From Mycobacterium simiae (GTDB taxonomy: Bacteria > Actinomycetota > Actinomycetes > Mycobacteriales > Mycobacteriaceae), in the NCBI RefSeq assembly GCF_010727605.1, contig NZ_AP022568.1:3286001-3350000 (forward strand): a stretch of 64,000 nucleotides of DNA, read 5' to 3'. A program made the translations under genes and the position numbers. A model generated the notes under the pieces. It searched no databases. It was not told where the DNA came from and worked only from the letters and a program-made list of their open reading frames with translations. Positions within the stretch are counted from its first letter, which is position 1. Each line of letters starts with the position of its first letter. Shown piece by piece: positions 27,411-36,118 of the stretch.

Positions 27411-29237
27411 CTACCGTACGACCGCAATCTTGAAGACAGCGCTGGTGATCGTCCCGAATGCATTTCTGCCGCCGATGAATAGCCGTTTGGTGTCGTAGCC
27501 CGCGACGTCTTTCATGTTCTGGCCGCCGAAGCGGGCCGCGGCGCCGTCGGGCAGGACAACCTCGACGCCGAGCAGCCCGTGGCGCACCTCGAGGCGTTCC
27601 TCGCCGGTTGCGTTGGCGATCACTTCGCCGACGGTACGGTCGAGGCCCTCGGTCGGGATGGCCGGGCAAATCACACCTTGCTCGTGGAGTGTGCGCGACA
27701 GATCGGCGAGCGTGACCGCTGCGCCGACCACAAGGTTCAGGTTGCCGGTGTTGACCTCGACCGTGGTGTCGTCACCGTCGGCGTGGGGCGCGGAGCTCGG
27801 CTGGCCCTCGAGCGCCGCGCGCACGGCGGCTTCGAATGCCGGCAGCGCGGGCTCTTCTGGCGAGACGTCGGGCAACATGATGCCGGGGTTGAAGGTCTGC
27901 GCGGGATCGAAGACCTGCTTGAGGATGCGCTGAGCGGCGATCTCGACCGGGGTGAAGCGTTTGGTCATGAATTGAATCTTCTCGGTGCCGACACCGTGCT
28001 CGCCGGTGATGGTGCCATCGAGTTTCAGTGCTGCTTCGATGATTTCGTTATTGGCGGCCTCCAACGCCGTGGCCGCGTTGGGGTTGTCCTTGTCGTAGAA
28101 GGTCGTCGGATGGAGGTCCCCGTCTCCGGCGTGGCCGGTCACAGCGATGAACAGCAGGCCGTCGGAGTGTCGTTTGGCGGCGTCCTGGATGGCCTGCTGC
28201 ATCTCCGGAATGTGTTGGCGTGGGACGGTGACGTCACCGATGAAGAAGCCCTTGCCGCTGTGCACGACGGCGTCGGGGGCGTGCAGGCGTCCATACCAGA
28301 GCTTGGCGCGGGCTTCATCGTCGTCGGCGCGGCGCACCTCGGTGGCGTGTTGCCGCAACACCTTTTCGACGATCGCGGCGTCGCAGTCGACTTCGGCCGC
28401 GGTCCCGTCGACGTCGATGAGCACGATCGCGTCGGCGTCGGTGGGATAGCCGGTGTCGGTGAACTGCTGCAGGCCGTTGATGCCGGCTCGGTCGAGCCAT
28501 TCGACCGCCGCGGGCACCGTGCCGGTGTGGATGATCGCGGAGATGGTTTCGGCTGCCGCCCGGGCGGTGGTGAAGCTGCCCATCAGGCTGCGCGTGACCG
28601 GCGCAATGGGTCGCAACGCGACGGTCGCCTCCGTCAGGATCGCCAGGGTGCCTTCCGAGCCGATCAGAATCCCGAGCAGGTCCGGGCCGTCGTCGGCCGC
28701 GTCGAGGTTGATCACGGTGCCATCAGCCAGAACCGCTTCGACGCTGAGGACGTGGTTGTAGGTGACGCCGTATTTGAGAGCGTGTGGCCCACCGGCGTTT
28801 TCGATGATGTTGCCGCCGATGCTTGCCAGATGTGCCGAGACCGGGTCGGGGGAGAACACCAGTTTGTGCGGGGCTAGCTGCTGCTGAAGATCGAAATTGA
28901 TGACACCGGGCTGTACCCGGGCGGTGCGGGCAGTCGGGTTGATGTCGAGAACCCGGTTCATCTGGGTCAGATCGAGCACCGCGCGGTCGGCCCCGGCCAT
29001 GACTCCGGCGCTGCAATTCGATGCGCCGGCGCGGGCGACCAACGAAACATGGTGTGCAGCAGCAACTTTGACTGCGGCGACGACGTCGTCGCGACTGCGC
29101 GGACGCAACACCAGCCCGGGTTGTCGGCCGAAACCCCAATAGTCTTTGGCGTTTTCGGCAAGTGTAGCATCGTCAATGGCTACCGCGTCGCCGCCATGAA
29201 GTGCTTCGGCAAACGCCGAAACGATCGCGTCATCCAC
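27411..29237 (-). CDS. FAD-linked 2-hydroxyacid oxidase/dehydrogenase, GlcD-like with GlcE-like tail
   Basis: 608 aa, longer than typical GlcD (about 480-500). Residues 1-450 follow the glycolate oxidase GlcD/D-lactate dehydrogenase pattern: LVLRPRSRDDVVAAVKVA and LVARAGASNCSAG (FAD-binding), ASIGGNIIENAGGPHALKYG, and the C-terminal TGEHGVGTEKI. Residues about 480-608 repeat an FAD-domain-like stretch seen in GlcE (FGGQNMKDVAGYDTKRLFIGG). It would oxidise an alpha-hydroxy acid to an alpha-keto acid, the substrate type of the adjacent decarboxylase. GTG start with TAGGAGA upstream, 10 bp after the decarboxylase gene. Confidence 0.85.
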   Translation of the reverse strand: MDDAIVSAFAEALHGGDAVAIDDATLAENAKDYWGFGRQPGLVLRPRSRDDVVAAVKVAAAHHVSLVARAGASNCSAGVMAGADRAVLDLTQMNRVLDINPTARTARVQPGVINFDLQQQLAPHKLVFSPDPVSAHLASIGGNIIENAGGPHALKYGVTYNHVLSVEAVLADGTVINLDAADDGPDLLGILIGSEGTLAILTEATVALRPIAPVTRSLMGSFTTARAAAETISAIIHTGTVPAAVEWLDRAGINGLQQFTDTGYPTDADAIVLIDVDGTAAEVDCDAAIVEKVLRQHATEVRRADDDEARAKLWYGRLHAPDAVVHSGKGFFIGDVTVPRQHIPEMQQAIQDAAKRHSDGLLFIAVTGHAGDGDLHPTTFYDKDNPNAATALEAANNEIIEAALKLDGTITGEHGVGTEKIQFMTKRFTPVEIAAQRILKQVFDPAQTFNPGIMLPDVSPEEPALPAFEAAVRAALEGQPSSAPHADGDDTTVEVNTGNLNLVVGAAVTLADLSRTLHEQGVICPAIPTEGLDRTVGEVIANATGEERLEVRHGLLGVEVVLPDGAAARFGGQNMKDVAGYDTKRLFIGGRNAFGTITSAVFKIAVVR

Positions 29238-29247
29238 TAGATGTCTC

Positions 29248-30861
29248 CTAGCTGCCGAATCCGCCGGGCACGGGTGTCGTGCGGGCGTTGATCAGGGTGG
29301 GTCGGTCGCGGTCGGCGATGCCGGCTTTGATCAACTCGTATACCTCGTCAGAGCTCTGTGCTTCGTGGGCGTCGACGCCGTAGCTGGCTGCGGTCGCGAC
29401 GATGTCGAGGCCGGGGATGTCGAGTCCGGGAACGTTCGGGGTCTTTTCCCAGACACCGAATTCTTTGACCACGCCATATTCGGCGTTGGACGCGACCACT
29501 ACCGTGAGGGGAATGTTGTAGCGTGCCGCGCTCCACAGCGCGGTGATCGCGTAGTGGATGGAGCCGTCACCCATGCACGACACGACCGGACGATCGGGGG
29601 CCGCGATTTGCGCGCCGACCGATGCTGGCAGGCCCCAGCCGAGCCCACCGCCGGCGGCCGACAGATGTGACCGTGGATTGCCCGGACGGATGCTGTTGGT
29701 CATGGCGATCTCGTTGCTGCCGGCTTCGCTGACCCACAGCGTGTCCGCGGGTGCGGCGTGAGCGACGGCGGTCCACAGATCCGCGGGCTTGAGCGGTACC
29801 TGCTCCGAGATCCGCTCGGGGACCGCGGCGCGGGGCGCGGGCGCGGAGCGCTGAGTGGGTTTCACCGCCGCCGCCAACGCCTTTGTGGCGGTGCGAATGT
29901 CGGCGACAATCGCGTCGCCGACGGGGGCGCGGGCGGCCTCGTCGGGATCGTTGGTGATCTGGATCAAGCGAGCACCCTCAGGCAGGTACGGCCCGGGCAC
30001 CAACGGGTAATAGCGGAACACCGGCGTACCGATCGTGAGGATCAGGTCGTGGCCGGCGAGAAGCCCAGAGATCCAGCCCGCCCCCGGGGGTAGCGCGCCG
30101 TGATAGAGCCGGTGATTTTCCGGGAACCCACTCCAGCCGGTCAAAGGCGCGGTGTAGACGGGTGATTCGGTGCGCTCGGCCAGCTCGATCACCGCGTCAT
30201 AGGCGTCGTAGCGGTCGATGTCGCCGCCGACGATGATCGCCGGCGAGGTGGCTGCGTCGAGTTGTGCACCGACCTGCTCGGCCAGCTCGGTCGGAAAACC
30301 CGTCGCGTGGGTCACGGTGCGATCGCGCACCACCGCGATATCGGCGAGCTGGTCGTCGGTCAGTTCGACCGGCATGTCGTCCATCGGCAGCGAGACGAAC
30401 ACCGGTCCCATCGGTGGGGTGGTGGCCAGGTGGATCGCCCGAGCCAGGACGGCCGGTGACTCACTGGCGATGGCTGGCTCGGCAGCCCATTTCACGAATG
30501 GCTTTGGTGTGGTGGTGGGTTCGTGATTGGTGAGCAGGCAGTACTGGTTTTGCATGTTGCGGCGCTGGTTGCCCGCGGTGATGATCAGCGGTGTCTTGTT
30601 GACGTAGGCGTTGTAGATCTGGCCTTGCGCGTTACCCATGCCCGGGGCGGTGTGCAGATTGACCAGGGCCGGGCGGGCGGTGACTTGCGCGTAGGCGTCG
30701 GCCATCCCGACCGGGATCATCTCCTGCAGGCCCAGGAAGTAGCGGAAGTCGTCGGGAAAGTCTTGCAGCAGAGCCAATTCCGACGAGCCGGGGTTGCCGA
30801 ACCAGGTGGTCAAATTGTGTGAGCGGAACAGGTCGATGATGGCGTCGCGCACGGTGGTCAT
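29248..30861 (-). CDS. mdlC: ThDP-dependent benzoylformate decarboxylase-like enzyme
   Basis: 537 aa, close to the usual 525-530. N-terminal GNPGSSELALLQDFPDDFR and FLGLQE give Ser26 and Glu47, and NLHTAPGMGNA gives His70, the numbering known for P. putida benzoylformate decarboxylase. The C-terminal ThDP site shows MGDGSIHYAITALWSAARYN. In the loop VFRYYPLVPG the second catalytic histidine (His281 by my memory) seems replaced by Tyr. It decarboxylates an aromatic or branched 2-keto acid to an aldehyde. Start ATG 30861. Substrate could be benzoylformate or a related 2-oxo acid. Confidence 0.82.
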   Translation of the reverse strand: MTTVRDAIIDLFRSHNLTTWFGNPGSSELALLQDFPDDFRYFLGLQEMIPVGMADAYAQVTARPALVNLHTAPGMGNAQGQIYNAYVNKTPLIITAGNQRRNMQNQYCLLTNHEPTTTPKPFVKWAAEPAIASESPAVLARAIHLATTPPMGPVFVSLPMDDMPVELTDDQLADIAVVRDRTVTHATGFPTELAEQVGAQLDAATSPAIIVGGDIDRYDAYDAVIELAERTESPVYTAPLTGWSGFPENHRLYHGALPPGAGWISGLLAGHDLILTIGTPVFRYYPLVPGPYLPEGARLIQITNDPDEAARAPVGDAIVADIRTATKALAAAVKPTQRSAPAPRAAVPERISEQVPLKPADLWTAVAHAAPADTLWVSEAGSNEIAMTNSIRPGNPRSHLSAAGGGLGWGLPASVGAQIAAPDRPVVSCMGDGSIHYAITALWSAARYNIPLTVVVASNAEYGVVKEFGVWEKTPNVPGLDIPGLDIVATAASYGVDAHEAQSSDEVYELIKAGIADRDRPTLINARTTPVPGGFGS

Positions 30862-30898
30862 GGATGGCCGTTACTTTCGGACGAAGGTGTGAGAGGAG

Positions 30899-31726
30899 TC
30901 AGTCGAGTTCCCCGGGCACGGGGTTCAGCGCCCAGCTCAAGGCGAAGTCGGCGACTTCTTCCCATCCCGGTGCGCCGCAAGTGAAGTGGTCTCGCTCAGG
31001 GAAGAGCTTGTAGGCGGTGATCGCGGCCGAGTGTTTGGCGTTTTCCGTGTAGTTCTCGTGCTGCACTGCGGGCGGCAGGATGTGGTCGTGGCCGCCGGCG
31101 ATGAACAGCAGTGGCGCGCGGTCGTCGTTGGCGAAGTTGTATGTGGTGGCCGCGTGGGGCGTGACGTTGGCAAGGCCGCCCTGGAACAAGATGCGCGCCG
31201 GTACCGGAACCGCGTACCGCTCATAGGCGTTCGCGGATTCGGCTTCGGTGAGTGTGTTGGTGAACGCGTAATGGAATTGCTCGGCTGTGATGGGCACCGC
31301 GCGGTGCAGGTTGGCAGGGTTACTCAATACCGGAAATGTAGCCCGGACCTCGGAGAACGGCAGCGCTTTAATGCCTTTCACAGCGGCACCGTCGATCGAC
31401 ACCCCGGCCCGCCCATAACCGGCGTCGAGCAGGAGCTGCACGAAGGTGCCGCCGAACGAATGGCCCATCAAGATCGGCGGCTCGGCGAGTTCCTCGATGA
31501 GCTCGGCGAGGTGGTCGACGACCTCCCGCACCCCGAGGTCGGCCAAGGGTGCCGGATTTTCGCGCAGCGCGGCGACCCCTCCCGGGCCGGGAGCCACGCC
31601 GGGGTAGCCGGGTGTCAGGACGGTGAAACCGCGAGCGCGGTAACGCGCGACCCAGTCCTCCCACGCAAACGGTGTCATCCACAGGCCGTGGACCAAAACG
31701 ATGGTCTGCTCAGGGGCGGCGTTCAT
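30899..31726 (-). CDS. Alpha/beta hydrolase
   Basis: 275 aa. HGLWMTPFAWEDW oxyanion region, nucleophile elbow LMGHSFGGTFVQ, acid in IAGGHDHILPP and terminal histidine in ERDHFTCG: a complete catalytic triad. First gene of the operon, divergent from the PucR-type regulator, 37 bp upstream of the decarboxylase. Esterase or C-C hydrolase; substrate unknown. Confidence 0.85.
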   Translation of the reverse strand: MNAAPEQTIVLVHGLWMTPFAWEDWVARYRARGFTVLTPGYPGVAPGPGGVAALRENPAPLADLGVREVVDHLAELIEELAEPPILMGHSFGGTFVQLLLDAGYGRAGVSIDGAAVKGIKALPFSEVRATFPVLSNPANLHRAVPITAEQFHYAFTNTLTEAESANAYERYAVPVPARILFQGGLANVTPHAATTYNFANDDRAPLLFIAGGHDHILPPAVQHENYTENAKHSAAITAYKLFPERDHFTCGAPGWEEVADFALSWALNPVPGELD

Positions 31727-31825
31727 GACATGAATCGTGGCTGGCGCGAGTGGGCCTCACAATGAACGGCAGCCCAAAGTCGCGATCTCGAGCCTTGTGC
31801 CCAGGCACAACACCGGGCTGCGCTT

Positions 31826-31831
31826 TACGAT
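31826..31831 (+). promoter_or_regulatory. -10 element for leaderless pucR-type transcript
   Basis: TACGAT matches TANNNT and lies exactly 7 nt before the ATG at 31839. There is no Shine-Dalgarno, which fits a leaderless mRNA. The 112-bp interval to the hydrolase start holds both divergent promoters. Confidence 0.55.
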
Positions 31832-31838
31832 TCGATAC

Positions 31839-33020
31839 ATGTTGCAGCAGCGACCGTCAGCAGTCCTCGTCGATCGTGTGCGGCAACGTTCCGGCGAGAT
31901 CGTGACGAAGGTGCTGACTCTGCTTCGCACGGAGGTCCCGGACTACCTTCCCAGCAGTGACGACAGCGGCGAATCTGTCCGCGACAACATCGCCGATTAT
32001 CTGGAAGAGATGCTCGACTGGATTGACCGGGGTGCTGAACCCGGCCATCCCAGTTTCGATTCCGCCATTCGTCACCGTGCTAGCCAAGGTCTGACTTTGT
32101 CGAATCTGTTGCACGCCTACCGCCTAGGGGCGGCAGCCATCTGGGACGAGCTCGCGCGCCTAGCCGCCACCGGCGAAATCGACAAGGAGGCCCTCATTGC
32201 GGCGACACCGTCAATATTCGCCTGGATGAACACCAATTCGCTCCGCGCACATGCAGTATTCCGCGAGATCGACATCCGCGACGCGCGACGCAACGAACAA
32301 GTTCGCGCGGCCCTGCTCGACACTGTGCTGTTCAACGAGTCCAGCATGGGAGCGCCATTCTGGGATGCGGTCGCCGCCCTCGGCCTCCCGCGGACAGGTC
32401 AACTCACGATCATCGCGGCCTCCAGCGCAGAGCCCTCAGTCCAGCATCCGCCTCCCGACATCGAAACGCTGATCTCGGCGCACTCCGCTGTTTACGACTC
32501 GTGGTTTCGCCTCACGTCGCATGCGCAACTGGGGGTGGTCTCGCTTCGGCGGAACCGCGCCGACGCCCTCGATGGCATTGCCAGCGACATCTGCGCCGAC
32601 ATACGTGTCACGATCGGCCTCAGCAGCCCCTTCACCGATATCGCTGACTGCTCGAAGGCCCGCGCTCAAGCTCAAGTCGCCGCTTCCGCTTGCTCGACGG
32701 GTCGCCCGACCATTCGCTACGACCGCGATGTCATGGCAGTGTTGCTGGCCAGCTCGCCGGACGCCGCCGCATCCGTAGTGACAGCCACACTGGGCCCCGT
32801 GCTCGAGCTGCCGATTGAACGGCGCGAACCAATCCTCACCGCGGTGTACACCTGGCTACAGCGCGGCCAGTCAGTCGCGGCTACCGCCGACGAGCTGCAT
32901 TGTCACCGCAATACCGTCAACTACCGGTTGCGCCGGTTCGCCGAACTCACCGGACGGCCGCTGGCCGACAATTTCTGGCTGGCCCAAGTCGCATTGGCAC
33001 TGGAAGCCGCACGCGCTTAG
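31839..33020 (+). CDS. PucR/CdaR-type transcriptional regulator
   Basis: 393 aa. The C-terminus has the PucR-type HTH (GQSVAATADELHCHRNTVNYRLRRF is the window; HRNTVNYRL is the recognition helix). The N-terminal half is a helical sensor domain (TLSNLLHAYRLGAAAIWDEL, like RsbR/PucR-associated domains), and the middle may be a degenerate GGDEF-like fold. ATG at 31839 is preferred because of the leaderless -10. Divergent from the hydrolase-decarboxylase operon, which it probably activates in response to a substrate. Confidence 0.85.
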   Translation: MLQQRPSAVLVDRVRQRSGEIVTKVLTLLRTEVPDYLPSSDDSGESVRDNIADYLEEMLDWIDRGAEPGHPSFDSAIRHRASQGLTLSNLLHAYRLGAAAIWDELARLAATGEIDKEALIAATPSIFAWMNTNSLRAHAVFREIDIRDARRNEQVRAALLDTVLFNESSMGAPFWDAVAALGLPRTGQLTIIAASSAEPSVQHPPPDIETLISAHSAVYDSWFRLTSHAQLGVVSLRRNRADALDGIASDICADIRVTIGLSSPFTDIADCSKARAQAQVAASACSTGRPTIRYDRDVMAVLLASSPDAAASVVTATLGPVLELPIERREPILTAVYTWLQRGQSVAATADELHCHRNTVNYRLRRFAELTGRPLADNFWLAQVALALEAARA

Positions 33021-33309
33021 GAGGGAAACCGCGCGCGATCTGCACGACGCCTACTCCCAAAGCGCCAAGCGCTCTGAAAATCGGCGGGCAGCTCCATGTC
33101 CGCGTCGCGTCCTTGGTCAGGGCATCGGGCGGCAAGTCAACGGCACCTTCCGCGATGCCGGCAAGCAGGGTGTCGATTGCATCGAAGTCCGGGCAACACT
33201 ACTTCATCGTATGCGGTAACGGCTTGCGAATGACCCGACCGCCGAGAGGAACTCCAAAAACTACGCGGGTAAGTTGATTTCCCATCGTCGCGGCTGGATC
33301 GCCGCGGTG
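33021..33309. other. 289-bp gap, no gene recognised
   Basis: Between the PucR-type gene and the sensor kinase, which converge. Short open frames exist on both strands but none has a ribosome site or a recognisable domain. No clear terminator hairpin was found. Confidence 0.4.
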
Positions 33310-34650
33310 TCATGGAGGACTGCCAGACGCAGCTGCGAGCAGAATGGTGATTTCAGCGCCACCAGCCGGGCGGTTTTGGGCGGTCACCGTGCCGTGGTTT
33401 CGGCGCGTGAGGGTCTCGACGATGGCTAGTCCGAGTCCGCTCCCTCCGGTGGTCCGCGCGGCGTCGGCACGGGTAAATCGGTGGAAGGCCTGTGGGAGAA
33501 AATCGGATGGGAATCCGGGACCATGGTCGCCGACGCGGATCTCTACACCGTCTTCGATGGGCTGGACCCGGATGGTGATAGGTGGATCGCCGTGCTCGGT
33601 CGCGTTATCGATGAGGTTGCCGACGATCCGATCGACGTCGTTGGGGTCGGCGCAGACGTATTGGTCAGTGGGGCACACGATATGGAGTCGGCCGTCGAGG
33701 CTGTGACGGTAGCGCTCGCCGATCTCCCGCAGACGCCTGCTTAGGTCAATGATCGGCGGCTTGGCCGAAATCCCAGTGTCTGCAACGGTAAGCAGGTCGC
33801 GCGCCAGACGGGACAGCCGGGTAGTCTCATCCAGGGCCGAGCGAATCGCGGTGACCAATTCGGGATTGCTGCGTGGACGCCGCAGCGCAAGCTCCAGTTC
33901 GGTGGTCAGCAGGCTAAGGGGGGTTCGAAGTTCGTGACCCGCATCGCTGACAAATTGTCGTTCTCGCTCTAGCGCGTCTTGGAGCCGTTGCAGTAGGTCA
34001 TTGAAAGTCGTGCCAAGATAGTGGATTTCGTCACGCGCTGGCGGAACGGGTAGGCGGGCATGCGTGTCGGTCGCGCTGATGCCGGCGGCGCGGGCGCGCA
34101 TGCGTTCGACGGGTCGAAGGGCGGCGGCGCCCAGCAGATACGCGCCCCCTGCGGCGGCTAGCAAAACGATTGGGAGACCGGTGACCAGTTCGTTGCGCAG
34201 GTCCGCTACCGCGGCGTCGCGGTCGGCAAGACTCTGAGCCGCTACAACGACGCGATCGCCGGGGGCCGGTCCGGCTGCCACCCGCACCGGACCCTCCAGA
34301 TTGCCAAGATGCGAGCGATCGGCGACCAGTTGCCCGCGGCGGGCGACGTCGACCTCGGCTGGTGTCAGTGCCGCCTGCCCGGCGAGATTTGGGGTCGCGG
34401 CCAATATCTGACGGTCTGCGCCGATTATCTGCTGCGCGGTGTCGGGATTGCCTCCGACCAACATTGGATCGGCCGAGGATACGACCGGGCGCAGGTTAGC
34501 CAGTCGGTGTGACAACGACTCGGTGATCGCTTCATCCAGCGATTCCTTCGTGTGGACAACCGTCAAGGCCCCGACAGCCAGCAGTACGAGCGCCATCACC
34601 GCGGTGAACGCGGCCGTTAGCCTGATCCGGATCGGCCAGCGGTGCATCAT
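33310..34650 (-). CDS. Sensor histidine kinase (OmpR-type two-component system)
   Basis: 446 aa. Two membrane helices (about 9-29 and 160-178) bracket a periplasmic sensor region. HAMP near 179-230, then the phospho-accepting histidine in SDAGHELRTPLSLL. The ATPase domain shows N box NLIDNATEHGDP, G1 GDHGPGFP and G2 GGSGLGLAI. The start overlaps the regulator stop (ATGA), so the pair is coupled. The nearby PepSY-like secreted protein suggests an envelope or metal-type signal. Confidence 0.92.
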   Translation of the reverse strand: MMHRWPIRIRLTAAFTAVMALVLLAVGALTVVHTKESLDEAITESLSHRLANLRPVVSSADPMLVGGNPDTAQQIIGADRQILAATPNLAGQAALTPAEVDVARRGQLVADRSHLGNLEGPVRVAAGPAPGDRVVVAAQSLADRDAAVADLRNELVTGLPIVLLAAAGGAYLLGAAALRPVERMRARAAGISATDTHARLPVPPARDEIHYLGTTFNDLLQRLQDALERERQFVSDAGHELRTPLSLLTTELELALRRPRSNPELVTAIRSALDETTRLSRLARDLLTVADTGISAKPPIIDLSRRLREIGERYRHSLDGRLHIVCPTDQYVCADPNDVDRIVGNLIDNATEHGDPPITIRVQPIEDGVEIRVGDHGPGFPSDFLPQAFHRFTRADAARTTGGSGLGLAIVETLTRRNHGTVTAQNRPAGGAEITILLAAASGSPP

Positions 34651-35357
34651 CGGCCCGCGTTTTCGGGCACACCGCCGTCGGAACGTAGTCGATAGCCGAT
34701 ACCCCGGACAGTCTCGATGGAACGCACCCTGAACGGCCGGTCGATCTTTTCCCGCAGCGCCCGGATATGGACGTCGACGACATTCGAACGTGACTCGTAG
34801 GCGAAGTCCCAGCAGTGCTCCACCAACATCTCTCGGGTCAGTACCGTGCCCGGCCGGCGCATAAGCAATTCAATGAGACCGAATTCCTTTGCGGTCAAAA
34901 GGATCTCGAGATTACCTCGCCAGCATCGGTGGCTGGCAGGATCGGCGCGCAGTGCCCCGACCGTCAACACCGTGGGTCGTGGTGTCGGCCCGCGTCGGAT
35001 CAGCGATCGCAGCCGGGCGAATAGCTCGTCGAGGTGGAAAGGCTTGGTGAGGTAGTCGTCGGCGCCGCCGTCAAGTCCGGCGACTCGGTCAGTGACAGCG
35101 CCGCGCGCGGTGAGCATCAACACCGGTACCCACTTCTGGCCGCTTCGCCATTTCTGGCAGATATCGAAACCGGACATGCCGGGCAGCATCACGTCGAGCA
35201 CCACCGCGTCGTAGTCATAGACCATTGCGGCCTCGTAGCCACTGGGTCCGTCGGCGGCAAGGTCGACGGCGTATCCGTCTTCGATTAGACCGCGGCGCAG
35301 TAGGGCGGCCATCTTGGGCTCGTCTTCCACCACCAGTACGCGCAGGGTCGCCACCAC
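34647..35357 (-). CDS. OmpR-family response regulator
   Basis: 236 aa. Receiver domain with VLVVEDEPKMA acidic pair, phospho-Asp in VVLDVMLPGMSG, Thr in MLTARG and Lys in LTKPF. Winged helix from residue about 130 (LTAKEFGLIELLMRRPGTVLTR, NVVDVHIRALREKI). GTG start with AGAGAGGT upstream. A 17-bp site identical to one upstream of the PepSY-like gene lies 132 bp upstream, supporting autoregulation. Confidence 0.93.
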   Translation of the reverse strand: MVATLRVLVVEDEPKMAALLRRGLIEDGYAVDLAADGPSGYEAAMVYDYDAVVLDVMLPGMSGFDICQKWRSGQKWVPVLMLTARGAVTDRVAGLDGGADDYLTKPFHLDELFARLRSLIRRGPTPRPTVLTVGALRADPASHRCWRGNLEILLTAKEFGLIELLMRRPGTVLTREMLVEHCWDFAYESRSNVVDVHIRALREKIDRPFRVRSIETVRGIGYRLRSDGGVPENAGR

Positions 35358-35488
35358 CTCTCTGGATTCTGGTGTCGTGGCGTCACCGGACCTTCATCCA
35401 GGATCGCCTTCAGGTGAGGTAAAGCAGGCATTCGGCGTCCTGAACCTGAGATGAGGACGGTTCGCCGCCCCGGCGTCCCGCGGTCGGG

Positions 35489-35514
35489 CTTCATCATGGC
35501 TTCATAAAGAAGCC
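35489..35514 (+). promoter_or_regulatory. Direct-repeat operator plus palindrome upstream of response regulator
   Basis: CTTCATCATGGCTTCAT (35489-35505) holds two CTTCAT half-sites 11 bp apart, the spacing used by OmpR-family dimers. It overlaps a perfect inverted repeat GGCTTC (35498-35503)/GAAGCC (35509-35514). The 17-mer recurs in opposite orientation at 36059. The rest of 35358-35711 shows no gene. Confidence 0.6.
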
Positions 35515-35711
35515 ATAGGCCAGGGCGATCTTCACATCACCTCCTCCGGTGTGGACATCAAGCCGGGGCACGTTGGACGGGCATGCGGCTTTGGCGAGTC
35601 AGACAACAACGAGACGCTTCTATGGGCGGCTAGGCGCGCTCTCTTGGTCGCTCGCCTGGAATGCGATCCTAGCGAAACACCTTGCGACAGTGTCTACTTG
35701 GAATCCCATGA

Positions 35712-36005
35712 TCAGTCGTTATCCGGGGCTTCAGTGCCCACGAAATGGAAGCCCTGATCCAGGTGCACTTCCACCTGAGTGCCGTCGGGCTTAGTGACGA
35801 GTACGCCGTAATAGGCGGCTCCCTCGTTGGTTTCCTTTTCGACCTTTCCGGCTTTACCCGGTATCGCTTGTACCGCTGCGGTGCGAGCCTGATCTGCGGC
35901 AGGTCCGGTGACCTCCTGGTCGTCGGCAACGGCGATGCCGACGCCGAGGGTTGCCAGGATGGCGGCGCTTGCGACACCCATGCCGATCTTCGTTCTGACC
36001 CTCAT
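35712..36005 (-). CDS. Secreted PepSY-like domain protein
   Basis: 97 aa. Signal peptide (KIGMGVASAAILATLGVGIAVA) then one PepSY-type domain (DQARTAAVQAIPGKAGKVEK, TKPDGTQVEVHLDQGFHFVG). PepSY proteins often modulate sensor kinases or bind metal or peptides outside the membrane. ATG at 36005 follows GAGGAGGGATGAATCA. Upstream is an exact copy of the operator found before the response regulator, so the two-component system probably controls it and it may feed back. Confidence 0.82.
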   Translation of the reverse strand: MRVRTKIGMGVASAAILATLGVGIAVADDQEVTGPAADQARTAAVQAIPGKAGKVEKETNEGAAYYGVLVTKPDGTQVEVHLDQGFHFVGTEAPDND

Positions 36006-36058
36006 TGATTCATCCCTCCTCGTAACCTTGGTTGTGAAGGCGACGCTAGCGGCGACAG

Positions 36059-36075
36059 ATGAAGCCATGATGAAG
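36059..36075 (-). promoter_or_regulatory. Second copy of the 17-bp direct-repeat operator
   Basis: ATGAAGCCATGATGAAG on the plus strand is the exact reverse complement of the operator at 35489. It lies 54 bp upstream of the PepSY-like start and inside the interval after chrA. Confidence 0.65.
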
Positions 36076-36118
36076 GTCATCCAGTTCTTTTGCTGCCCAG
36101 ATGGCGGGTAGGTTCGAT

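Noticed and set aside
35549..35794. Small plus-strand genes between the response regulator and the PepSY-like gene
   Set aside because: No ribosome site and no coding character; the interval is better explained as regulatory.
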